64,000 nt of DNA from Trichoplax sp. H2 (taxonomy: Eukaryota > Placozoa > Uniplacotomia > Trichoplacea). The stretch spans positions 62,001 through 126,000 of the forward strand of contig NOWV01000025.1 in NCBI GenBank assembly GCA_003344405.1, in the 5' to 3' direction. Below the pieces are notes generated by a model. That model ran no database searches, had not been told where the DNA came from, and was given only the letters and a program-made list of their open reading frames with translations. Every line of letters starts with the position of its first letter. Positions within the stretch are counted from its first letter, which is position 1. Positions 37,677 through 49,700 of this stretch are shown here, in pieces. A program made the position numbers and the translations under genes.

Positions 37677-38553
37677 AGCGGAAATGAGACCCGCTAAAAT
37701 TGAATTGTGAATAAGGACACGATACCGTTGTATCCCCAAGTTTGCTACTTTATAAGATGTTACGATTATTAATATACTGTATGTATGTACGAACGTACCT
37801 GGTAGACATGGAGACAGATGTTTATTTTTTTATATTGATTTTTTATCTTTGATTTCATTATTAAAAGCTTTTAAGTGCAATTTAAGCATGTGCCTACAGT
37901 TCTTGAGAGCTTATTACAATTCAGTATGTGCTTATAGTTGACAGTTTAATAGATGGTATGATATGAATGATTGGTATATCTTCTGTAAGTGAAACAAGGA
38001 TGACAAATTCATAACGGTTTGTCAAGGAATTTTGATGATGAATTACTTGTAAAGGATATCATTGGATAATGATACTGAATGGCACTCGTAGAAAGAACTG
38101 GTTATTATGTTGTTGTATACGTGTACATTTATAAAGTATGGTAGTGCATGCTTTTTAGAATGCTAAGCTCCATTACCCTTTGTAGTAAGTGCATGCAGAA
38201 AATAAGCGCCATTTTTTAGTAATTTATGGTAGTAACAATGATCTGTATAAATGGATACTGTTGTCTGCATTGATATCAGTTAATACAAGTTATAGGGCTA
38301 GTTTCTATGGCTTCATCGATGAATGGACGCTAAGCTATGATGTAAAGTATTCTGAACGATTTGCTAGTCCAGCAAGAAAGATGTTGAAAATTATTTGAGT
38401 GATACAATCGTAGTAACTCTGTACACCTCTTTTGGATTGTATTTAGGAAAGCAATTTTACTTTCTGTTGGGGTATCACTCTATTAAACTAGTAGACACAG
38501 TAGCGTATTCTGTTTAATAAATTGTCAATCTTTAGATATTCCATTTACGAGTG
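37677..38553 (+). other. HPS6 3' flank, no gene recognised
   Basis: AT-rich non-coding sequence. A 69-codon frame at 38189-38398 has no recognisable features. AATAAA at 38516-38521 is far from the HPS6 stop; no nearer convincing signal was chosen. Confidence 0.4.
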
Positions 38554-39470
38554 AGTGGCGCTCCACAGCGGTCAGCTCCTCATCTCACAGCACAAAGTGC
38601 ATACGAATGCAGTAGTTGCCTATTCTTCGGAGTCGGAAGAATAGGCAGTTGCTCCTAAAATATCCAAAACTACTGTAGTACTGTAAAAGAGAGAGAGAGA
38701 GAGTGGCGCTCCACAGCGATCAGCTCCTCATCTCAGTGCACAAAGTGGACACATACAAATGTAGAGCTCCCTATTCTTCGGAGTCGGAAGAATAGGCAGT
38801 TCTTGCTCCAAAAATATTCAAAACTACTGTAGTACTGTAAAAGAGAGAGAGAGAGAGTGGCGCTCCACAGCGATCAGCTCCTCATCTCAGTGCACAAAGT
38901 GGACACATACAAATGTAGAGCTCCCTATTCTTCGGAGCCGGAAGAATAGGCAGTTGCTCTAAAAATATCCAAAACTACTGTAGTACTGTAAAAGAGAGAG
39001 AGTGGCGCTCCACAGCGATCAGCTGCTCCTCGTCTCAGTGCACAAAGTGGACACATACAATTATGATACAAATATAGAGCTCCCTATTCTTCGGAGTCGG
39101 AAGAATAGGCAGTTGCTCCTAAAATATCCAAAACTACTGTAGTACTGTAAAAGAGAGAGAGTGGCGCTCCACAGCGATCAGCTCCTCATCTCAGTGCACA
39201 AAGTGGACACATACAAATGTAGAGCTCCCTATTCTTCGGAGTCGGAAGAATAGGCAGTTGCTCCTTAAATATCCAAAACTACTGTAGTACTGTAAAAGAG
39301 AGAGAGTAAGTGGCGCTCCACAGCGATCAGCTCCTCATCTCAGCGCACAAAGTGGACACATAAAAATGTAGAGCTCCCTATTCTTCGGAGTCGGAAGAAT
39401 AGGCAGTTGCTCCTAAAATATCCAAAACTACTGCAGTACTGTAAAAGAGAGAGAGAGAGGAAATGCACAT
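38554..39470. repeat. Tandem array, six units of about 150 bp with hairpin
   Basis: AGTGGCGCTCCACAGCGATC begins near 38554, 38702, 38856, 39001, 39160 and 39309 (spacing 145-159). Each unit has CAGCTCCTCATCTCAGTGCA, an inverted repeat CTATTCTTC-GGAGTCG-GAAGAATAG, ACTACTGTAGTACTGTAAAA and a (GA)n run of varying length that explains the spacing differences. Confidence 0.95.
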
Positions 39471-39740
39471 GAATGCAGAGTAGAGGAAGACCATGCTAAA
39501 ATGTCCAAACTACGGCAGCAGTCGTGCAAGAGAGAGAGAGAGACGCTGCACAGCGCTCAATCTGTAGTGTACTTGCTCATCTCATTACACATGAGTGTAG
39601 AGTAGAGGAAGACCATGCTAAAATGTCCAAACTACGGCGGCAGTAGTGCAAGAGAGAGAGAGAGACGCTGCTCATCTCAGTTCATCAAGTGGACATGAAT
39701 CGAGAGTAGACCGTCCTAAACTCTGACAACTACTTAGCGC
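39471..39740. repeat. Diverged continuation of the 150-bp array
   Basis: Three shortened, altered units (near 39465, 39585 and 39680) keep AATGCAGAGTAGAGGAAGAC, CATGCTAAAATGTCCAAACT and the (GA)n run plus CGCTGCACAGCGCTC, but have lost the hairpin block. Confidence 0.75.
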
Positions 39741-42270
39741 ATTTGGTTACCTCATCGCTGGTGATACTTCAATTATGACACTAAATATCCAATAGCAAGA
39801 AAATCGTCATGGCTTCATGGACTCAATATATTGTAGTGCTCTAGTTGAAAGTATCAGCAGCGATGGCTTCACCAAATAGTAGATGGAGTGGGGAATACTT
39901 TAGGAAGATCGAATGGACAGGCTTTTAATACGACGATCGTATTGGAAGGATAATTTTGAATTTCCAATGGTCGTCTTTTCAATTTTATTGACATTGCTAA
40001 AGGACTATTGCAATCATTGGCAATGGTGAAAATTTGCCCTTGCATTTAACGCTCATCAATACTGCTATACAGTATGCTTTTAGCGGAAGCCAACTCGCAA
40101 TCAACAAGGATTTTAAACAGACTACTTTGATTTGTCCAACTTTATCCAGCGTGATTGGCCTAGCGTCGCAATAGGCAATACTGATCGCTAGCCATTTTGA
40201 TACCATTTTACATCTGCATACAATATTGTTCAATCAGCAACGCTACCTTCTAACAAGAAGCCTAAAATTGGTAGATTACTCTATTCCATCCCTACTCTCC
40301 ATCATTGCGTGCTATTTTATATTTTACACCAATATTCAGTGACCGGTTCACCGCTCAACACTGTTTTTATACTGTTCAATCAATATTGATGCCTTTTGAA
40401 ACAACAACCCTGTCACTATTGGATAGGATTTTATGCCCATGTCGCCAAAGGTGAACCAATAATAAATTATTGAAAATATCCATCGCATCCATTATTTCAT
40501 CTTCCAAACCACCAGAGTGAAGTCCATGCGCTTATTTTATTGCCAATCCAATTGGACTTGTCATTTTTTTCACACTCTCTTCCACCAACATGGTGTACAA
40601 TATTGCATTGGAATTTTATTTTTCTACGCTTTCCTATTTCTTATTGACTGTCAGCTACGTCTCTCTTGACTCAATACAGCACAGTATTTTTCTTCTAGGA
40701 TAGGATAACCACCAGCCTTCGTTGTACTTTTACCTATCGCTGTAAATCACACAGTGGTTACCAATAGTAATATGGATAGTGTTTTAATCAATCACCCATG
40801 ATTTTACATACTGTAGTTGTTGTCCATTTTCATCCATTGGATCTTCCATGTTGACAAGATGGACTGTTTATTTGTACACCATTTTTTCAGTTTATTTATA
40901 GAAAAGTGGCAGTTGGAAACGAATACCAAAAACCAAGGTCTGTCTCCTGTATGCATTTTTCTATCCAAATAGATTGTGGTATGCCGATCGAGGTTGTGAA
41001 GTATGGAGTCCAAAGTAAATATTGGCACATCGATGCTTGCTGGAAGAATATTTACGGTATTGATGTGTATCTTTCCATTGGATTTGTAGCCAACTTCTTG
41101 AACGAACCGTAAACTACTGTTAATGAATTTTTATAGTTAGTTTACCAACACCAACCGATGCATTCTAGCATAATCATGTATTGATAGACGGACGATTGAT
41201 TGCATCAAGTTGACTGTATGGCCATTTTCTACTGTTATTCTATTTTGGGCAGGTGGTTTTCTAAATTCCCCTTGGCGTTGTAGAGGAGAAACTAGAGCTA
41301 CAGTAGAATCAACACATTTTCTGTAGTCCTTTCTAGACGGCTACGCGGAAAGTGTGTTCATGCTGCGCCTATACATGGGCCTTGTTGAGGAAGGTCATCA
41401 ACGCCATTCTCGTCAAAACAATCCTGTTTATTCCACATTGGATACCATTCCAAATCATAGACACTGGGCTGGAAAAGGTGCCCGTAGTCTAATGATCAGA
41501 GTTTAGACCGTAGGCCATCATCGTTTGCAACAGTACTATCCCGTGAGCAAACGATGGAATGTCTTCAAAAATGACAGACATTGAAGAATTTTTTGAAGCC
41601 TAGACAACTGTTCTACTAGTTCGAGCCTATGATAGCAAGTAGCGCAGCAGTATCCATCTATTACGGTTACTGGTAAACATAATAACTCGGAGATTGCAAA
41701 ATCAAGGATGGCTAAGGTACTCTGTCAGCCAAATAACTCATGTCTGCTTTTTACAAAATGGCCGACCGCTTTTGTCATTGCTCGACGAAGGATGTCTTAT
41801 TTCCAAGCATAGAGTGCACCCCTAAACTGCTATATCGGCCAGCTAATTTACAGTATCGAGTCATGACCATAGTATGCCATTAGAATTGTTAATAATATTA
41901 TTTTGAATCACAAGCAAAAGAAAATTCTATCCGTGCTGCGGTGCAGGTAATGCCGGTAATCACCAATGACAGCTTTCGCCTTGATAGAATCCATTTCTTG
42001 CCGATCGCAGTTCAATACAGATCAAAATTACCCTTGACAATCACTTTCATCGATGGCTTTAACCTCTTTAGATACAGTAGAGTACTGTAGTAGACAGATT
42101 TGAATTTTTGCTTTACTTTCGAAATTAGGTACAACACATCGATTAAGGTGATTATAGACTCCAGATCGCAAATACTGTAGACTAACGGAGCGAGAACCAA
42201 TAAACCATTTCCGTTGCTCTTGGCTGAATTTCATGCATTAATCATCTTTGTAAGGAAATTAAAATTTATT
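39741..42270. other. No gene recognised
   Basis: 2.5 kb of AT-rich DNA. Open frames at 39997-40233 (-), 40804-41028 (-), 40906-41112 (+) and 42012-42234 (-) are short, mutually overlapping and unlike any family I know. No splice-compatible series of exons, RNA gene or clear repeat found. Confidence 0.4.
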
Positions 42271-42280
42271 TTTTCCGATC

Positions 42281-43160
42281 TGATTCATTGCTCTGCTAAC
42301 TGAATTCAATTTATGAATCGTCATGAGGAAATTTAAATTCATTTTTTTGATCTCAACGTTTGGACCTGATTCATTGCTCTCCGAAGTGAATTCAATTTAT
42401 ATTAATAAATTGAATATATAAGGTCATAACGAAATTCAAATTCATTTTTTTGATCTCAACGTTTGGACCTGATTCATTGCTCTCCGAAGTGAATTCAATT
42501 TATATTAATAAATTGAATTGATAAGGTCATAACGAAATTCAAATTCATTTTTCCAGTCTCAACGTTTGGACCTGATCAATTGCTCTCCGAACTGAATTGA
42601 ATTTATATTAATAAATTGAATATATAAGGTCATAACGAAATTCAAATTCATTTTTCCAGTCTCAACGTTTCGACCTGATTCATTACTCTGCTAACTGAAT
42701 TGAATTTACATGAATAAATTGAATTGATGAGGTCATAACGAAATTCAAATTCATTTTTCCAGTCTCAACGTTTGGACCTGATTCATTGCTCTGCGAATTG
42801 AATTGATGAGGTCATAAGGAAATTGAAATCCATTTTTCCAATCTCAACGTTTGGACCTGATTCATTGCTCTCCGAACTGAATTGAATTTATATGAATAAA
42901 TTGAATTGATGAGGTCATAACGAAATTCAAATTCATTTTTCCAGTCTCAACGTTTGGACCTGATCAATTGCTCTCCGAACTGAATTGAATTTATATGAAT
43001 AAATTGAATTGATGAGGTCGTAAGGAAATTCAAATTCATTTTTCCAATCTCAACATTTCGACCTGATCAATTACTCTGCTAACTGAATTCAATTTATCAA
43101 TCTTTCCCATTTTAACGTTTCGACTCCATTAGTAACTGAACTGAATACACAGTCTGTTTT
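42281..43160. repeat. Tandem array, about nine units of 103 bp
   Basis: The CGTTTGGACCTGATTCATTG marker gives unit positions near 42281, 42366, 42469, 42571, 42674, 42778, 42856, 42959 and 43062; most spacings are 102-104, two are about 80. Units also contain AACGAAATTCAAATTCATTT and AATTTATATTAATAAATTGA. Copies degrade toward 43160, with single decayed motifs to about 43700. Confidence 0.93.
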
Positions 43161-44335
43161 GCTCCATGCATGAATTCTTAGAAGGAAATTCAAATTCATT
43201 TTTGCGATCTGGACATTTCGACCTGAATGCCTCCTCCACTAACTGCGTTAAGAAAATTGAAATCCTTTTTCAATCAGACTTGCGAGGCTTTTGATTGATC
43301 TGTATGGATCGTCAATAAAATTAAAAATTGATTTTCTTTTCGATCAGTATCTCTGCATTCAATAGATTGACTCATAAGGAAATTAAAATGGATGTTTCGG
43401 TCACTTTTTTCTACCGATCTCAACACTCCTGATTGCTCTACTGTACTTCATTACTGAAACTATTGCTTAAGTAAATAACCAACTTCAAATTGATTTTTTC
43501 GTCCCCATTTTTGTTTTTGCTACCAATCTCAACGCTTCAATCTTGTTGCTCTACTTGCTGGGATGCAATATACATTATTTATTGACCCTCATAACCAAAT
43601 TAAAATGGGAATTTTCCGCTATTATGTTGATTCTGCCCATCTCGACGTTTCCACCTGATTGCTCTAGTTACTGACTTGATTAACAACTACATATGGATAG
43701 TAAAATACGCCTAGAGGAAAATAAATTGAAGTTTAATGGCTGTGATGACGCTTACTGTACATAAAGTGGTACTAACTTGATTCAACAAATTGGATGTTTA
43801 ATCATCTCGCTTTGAAAGCTTAATGGTATCAAGAATTGAGATTATTATTATCCATTAGATGTTGAAAACATGGAACTGTGTCCAACCCTAACAGTAAAAC
43901 AATCTGTATTGCAGAAGGAAACGATAATGATAAATTATTAGTAGAAATAGAGCTACTTTAAAGTAATGTGGAAAGAGCGCTTACGTTCATTTGTCAAGCC
44001 AAGATAACTTTGCAGAAAAAGGAGAGAAAATGTCGGCCTGTACCGTATATTAAGAACGGGAATAACTACTGTGATTAGAATGGCTGTTGAGCATTGCATC
44101 GGCGTGAAAGGATTAGAAATGGGCTCTTCTTTCCGAGAAATCGTGGCAGTCATGAGCTAAAATATGCAGCCAATTCCCGTAATTCCACAAGAATGACCAA
44201 AGCCAACGGTCTCTCTCCACTGTTGTACAAATAACTGAGTGGCAATCCAGTACAAATTAGTCATGATCACCGGGTGGCAGGTATTCAGAAATACCCGTCA
44301 AGAATTCAACAACAACTTGATTATTCTACCGGATA
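43161..44335. other. Decayed repeat edge and unassigned sequence
   Basis: To about 43700 scattered fragments of the 103-bp unit remain (AAATTCAAATTCATTTTTGC, CTCAACGTTTCGAC). From 43700 to 44335 nothing was recognised; a minus-strand frame at 43953-44153 is not supported. Confidence 0.4.
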
Positions 44336-46180
44336 GGTTCATGAATTTTGAATTAATCAACTTTCTTGTAAAGACTGAATGAATTTCAGTCAATGCACAA
44401 GAGTTGTTCGCTTGTTGTATCAACATGCACGCTAATACAGCAAGCGTTGATGATGAGCACGATTGGGTGCCAAGCCAAGTGTAGGAAAATATCTGGGCAG
44501 GTTGAAATTTTGCAAAATGCCATGGCGCTCCATTTGTAAAGCATGGAAATTTTTATTCGACTGGATAGGCTAATTAATCTGCTTTCTTGTAATGGCTGAA
44601 TGAATTTCAGTCAATATACAGGAGTTGTTCGCTTGTTGTATCAACATGCACGCTAATGCAGCAAGCGTGCATGGTGAGCACGATTGGGTGCCAAGCCAAG
44701 TGTAGGAAAATATCCTGGGCAGGTTCAAATTTTGCAAAATGCCATGGCGCTCCATTTGTAAAGCATGGAAATTTGATTGGACTGGATAGGCTAATAAATC
44801 TGCTTTCTTGTAATGGCTGAATGAATTTCAGTCTATGCACAGGAGTTGTTCGCTTGTTGTATCAACATGCACGCTAATACAGCAAGCGTGCATGATTGGG
44901 TGCCAAGCCAACTGTAGGAAAATATCCTGGGCAGGTTGAAATTTTGCAAACCGCCATGGCGCTCCATTTGCAAAGCATCCAGATTTTATTTAGCTGGATA
45001 GGCTAATTAATCTGCTTTCTTGCAATGGCTGAATGAATTTCACTCAATACCATATTGTTATGTCAACATGCATGCCAATACAGGAAGCCTGGATGATGAG
45101 CACGATTGGGTGGGTGGTCAAGGGAACGCGATAGGGATAATATTCTGGGTAAGTTCAAATTTTAAAAATGGCCATGGCGTTCCATTTTCAATACATGGAA
45201 CTTTTATTCGACCGGATAGGTTAAGCAGCTTTCTTGTGCGAATGCATGCATTGAATGGATTTCAGTTCATGCATAGGAGTTGCTGACTAGTTGTATCAAC
45301 ATGCATGGCGATAAAAGACGCCTTGATGATGAGCATGATTGGGGTGTCAAAGGAACGCCATTGCGATAGGGTACATGAGGTAGATTGCAATTTTGCAAAA
45401 CGCTTATGGCGTTAAATTCAATTGAAAAACATCAAGTTGATTATTCTACCAACCATGTTAGTTAGCTTTGTGGTCATGATGGAATGGATCTCAGTAAAGA
45501 ATTATCCATAGCTTATCATCCACCAATTGTTGGCTTATTGCATCAACATGCATGGCGATACAAGGCATCTTTTGAACATGATGGGAGCGTCAAAGGAACG
45601 CCATAGGATATACTAAAATTGTGCTGATTGCCATAGTGTGTTGAATTTTACAAAGATGGAATGGATTATTCTACCCGATATGTTCATCTGCTTTCCTGCC
45701 ATTAGCAATTGCATGCATTTCAGTTGTGGGTTCATATACAAGTTGTTTGCCTGTTGTATCAACATATAGTGTAACAGAAGACGCCTTGATGATGAGCATG
45801 ATGGGTGTGAAAAAAAACTAGGATAACATGAGTTCCTTTCGGTAGATGGACATTTTACAGCACGTCCACATGGCCATTGGCGTTTCATTTCCAGATGTAA
45901 AATTGATTCTTCTATCCGATAATTTAAATCAACCTTGTTATCATACTTCAGTTAGTAGGCAGGAGTTGTTCCCTTGTGATAGCCACATCCATTGCATGAT
46001 CTGATCTCCTGATGATGAGCGCCATTGGGTGTGAAAAAGAAGGGCATAGGATAAATGCTAAAGAGTCAAGGGAGATCCAACCGATGACGACCGCCATTGG
46101 GTTTACTTTGACAAACATCAAGTGGATTATTCTACCGGACATGTAAATCAGCCTTGTCATAGGCAGATGGAATCGCTTTT
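44336..46180. repeat. Tandem array, units of about 212-222 bp, decaying rightward
   Basis: GCCATGGCGCTCCATTTGTA-type markers near 44521, 44742, 44955 and 45172. Units share CTTTCTTGTAATGGCTGAAT, GTTGTTCGCTTGTTGTATCA, ATTGGGTGCCAAGCCAAGTG and AAATATCCTGGGCAGGTT. From 45200 to 46180 three or four further copies are progressively altered (GATGATGAGCATGATTGGG, TTGTATCAACATGCATGGCG). Confidence 0.9.
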
Positions 46181-46793
46181 AGTCTATCTACCACAGTTGT
46201 TGATTAGTGTAAATGAGGTGTATTAATAATCTATTGCCCTTTAGCAATGTTGAAAGCCTTGATGATTGCAATAGTCGATTACGGTCCTGCAAAATGGATT
46301 CTCCATGCCGCCATTTCGGCCTATCGCAAACGGCCCACCACATACTTTACGCCTACTCCTGCAGCTCTCTACAAGACAAGAATCGACACCTAAACGCCGA
46401 TCAGGATTGCGTTTTGCTACTACTGCAAGGTGGAAATGAAGAATTGGCTTGATTTCTTGTCCAAGGATAAATAAACCAATCGGTCAATAAATAAACAATT
46501 TCTTCCCCATGCGATGAAATAGTTGATTAATTTCAATTGTAATTATTAAAGCTGTTCCGTTGCTGTTCGTCAACTCCAGTGCACTGGTGTCCGTCTCGAT
46601 TGCAGTCTACGTCTTCTCAGAGGCGCATCGACAACTTGGCCATCGAATGTGTTGTCGACGATTTTGTCGTCTTTCCTAGTTGGAAATTAGCGTTGTCCTT
46701 TTGCCATCGCCATTGCAACTTAGTCAAAGTTATCTATCCACATTTTGCATCGATCCAGTTCTCATTTGATCTTTCATCCATCGCTATTCCATC
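46181..46793 (+). promoter_or_regulatory. Upstream region and 5' UTR of the OVO-like gene
   Basis: The last 200 bases before the OVO start are richer in GC and carry CGATC/CCATCGCCATTGC-type sequence, consistent with a 5' UTR and promoter. Frames at 46213-46452 and 46579-46812 are not recognised; the second overlaps the true start codon in another frame. Confidence 0.45.
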
Positions 46794-49700
46794 ATGCCAA
46801 AGTCGTTTTTAGTCAAGAATTCTGCTCACGGTAGCGCTAAAAGAATCAATCGTAAACAAGGCGAAAACGGTAAGTTGATTTTGCTTAGATGCGGTAGTGC
46901 TAGAAAAATGCAATGGTCCAACAAAAAAAAATAAAACTAACGACGGCGATGATGCAACAACAACTTGCCCATGTCTATCCTCTTCTACACCAATGCATTG
47001 GATAGTATAAGAAAATGAGCTATTTTTCAGCGGCATTGTTTGCTTACAGTTAATGAACCCTTTAGTTAACTGTATTGCTGCTTGACATGATGGCAGAAAA
47101 AATACTTTTGCCTTGCTTGATGCAATGTCCTTCCTTGGCAAATACCGTAGTTTGTATCTGGCTGTCTTCATGGCCAATATTCGCTAGCCATCCTGATGGC
47201 TAGCAATGATGAGGATAAGATTCTTGTCTACTTTTGTCGCTGTCATTACTCATTAGTGCATTTCCAAAGCGTCTTGTCTAGCTGGATATAACGGATCCAA
47301 ATCCGATTTCTTTTCAACCTTGTCATATCGATAAGGGCCGCCTTGATCTGGATTCGCAATGATACCAAGGTGATAGCGATCAACGGTGAATAATTTGACT
47401 TTGCCAAGAGATTTGGTGATGATTATAATTTTATTATAGCGATTCATACAAAGTCAATCGTCTCATTGCCATCATCAACCATTTGGAAGCTCTATCCCCA
47501 TTTTATTTTTCTATCCTTCTACCATCAAGGTATCGCTAGCAACAGGTTTTTTTTTGGGGGGGGGGATCTCCATTCCTTCGCGTTGAGCGGGTTTCCTCCC
47601 TCCTCGACGGGTAGCGCTCCACGCTTTTGCACTTTTTTTCCTCCCTCTCTTTTTCTTTGACCGTAATAGCCCGATAGAGAATCAATAACAACATCTATCC
47701 AAAGATGAACTGGTTTAAAAACCACTGCGATCCCTACAGTCAAAATAGGAATTGGTCTCGACCGAGTCGATGCAATACCTAATTTTCGGTTCCTTTGAAA
47801 AATACTGGCGGTAGTAGTTTTGCAAGGACTATTTTACTCGGAGGTTGCCAACATGGATGAAAATCAATACCTACGGCATGTTTTTTAGCCGATTAAATTG
47901 AATTCTCGGTAGTCTTGGTATTTCTATCAACAGTAACCTAAGAGACAAAATAGCCATTTTCTTCACTTGCTCAATCGCTATTTGACAAGAGATGAGATCA
48001 CTTTCCATGACGTTCTGAATTCTTGGGAGAAATTACCGTTAACGCAGATCGTTATGATCATTATCCACTCTTCCATTTCCAGTCTACTGTATGTAGCGTT
48101 GTGATGGGATAGTGTAAACTCATTGTTTAGTTTGCTTGCTAGCTGTTGTTATTTTTCAATTTCTCCTACTGGATCGTTAAGACACCAGCCCATTTTAGTT
48201 GCATCAACGCGTGTGATTAATTCATGAATTATTGAAAGGATGGAGGACAAATCAAGTACGAGTTAACCATCAGTGCATTTGCTATACAGAAAATTGTTGG
48301 CCAATGATGGCGTCGGTCGGGATGATTGCAGAGTATTCTTTCTTATCGTCATGACGCTATCCAGCCAATCTCATGGAGGACTATCTATCCTAATGAAATA
48401 AGATAGTCAACAGTCTTGATGTAGATACTGTTCTACTTGTGTCTCATCGTCAGGCCCGGACGTTATTTTAGTCAAGACAACAAGAAGGAGAAAAAAATGG
48501 CGATTGCCATTTCCTCAATGGATAGTAGTTCGGATACATTAGGAATGGAGAAAGGGATAGCTGTTGTTCATAAGATTCTATAGGATCATCATCAATTTCT
48601 ATCATCCTACCAGTTTAAACTGACCAAATTGTCAACTTCAGGGTTATGATTAGTTTCTGTATCCTAAGCTTTAACTTACGTTGTCGTCGATTTTAAAAAA
48701 TAATACGTTCCACAAGCATATTCTTCCAACTACGATCAAGCACACGTCAAAATTTCCAATTTTCCCTTAACTCCTACGTTTAATTGGACCTAAATTTCCA
48801 ATCGAGGAAAGGTAGTTTTAACGCATGCATTTCATTGGCAGTTTCGGACTAACTACTTTCACCAAATGCTTCAAAAGCGTTGTCTCAAACTAAGTCGCTA
48901 AAATTGATCCATATCGATCGATCGAATACTTACCAAAAATTCAAATTTTTCCTTGATTCGTGTGCTTGCTTGGATCTTGTAAACGGATAGGAATCATCCT
49001 AACCTACGAAGGGGATAGCTTTAAGAGATGGATTCTTCGACACTTTCGGACTGAATATTTTCACCGGTGATTCCAAAGTATTGTTTTAAACTGAGCAGCG
49101 ACTACTTTTCCCCCAAAATATCCAATTATCGTTAATGTCTACCTTGAACTAAAATTGACCGTCTTGCAGAGAGGATCAGTATTTCATAGTGACGTTTTCA
49201 ATTCTGTTTTATCGCATTCGACTCACTAGTACGCCGCTATTTCGGTTCTACTAGCCTTTCACGGTACTAGAAGATAGCCGCACTTAGCCTAGTTTATAAA
49301 GCATTTTTTTCCTTGTCATTTCCTGACTAAAATGAGTAAGGAAATTGGATTTTCCAATCAAGCAAGGGTATTGACAATACTGCACTACATAACTTCTACG
49401 AATTTCTCCACGGCGTGGTCTAGACTTGATCCGCAATATTGGGGGTATGCCATTGAAAATCCGAAATGTAAACGCTTTAAATTTTCTGCCTTAGGAAATC
49501 AATCACATCAGTAATGTAGATCAAAATGTTAGTATTAATATACTTGCTTGATATGTCAGCTAATTTGGATCAAAGAAGAAGAGTGTCTCCAGCTCTTTTA
49601 CCATGTTATTGCCCGTTATGGACATGATTTATTCCATTGCCACCATACTCACAATAATAGTTAGTAGAGAGCCTACTCGCCTATCCATCCATGATGTTGG

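Noticed and set aside
38554-39470. CRISPR-like array because of regular repeats with hairpins
   Set aside because: Whole units of about 150 bp repeat with no unique spacers, and the context is eukaryotic.
39997-41112. Possible genes from several 60-80 codon frames
   Set aside because: They overlap on opposite strands, lack conserved motifs and have no exon partners.
41478-41545. tRNA-like stretch near GTGCCCGTAGTCTAATGATC
   Set aside because: No cloverleaf with a proper T-loop (GTTCRA) or acceptor pairing could be drawn.
46809-47177. 122-codon minus-strand frame over the start of the OVO-like gene
   Set aside because: It is antisense to the SNAG exon and intron 1 and has no recognisable features.
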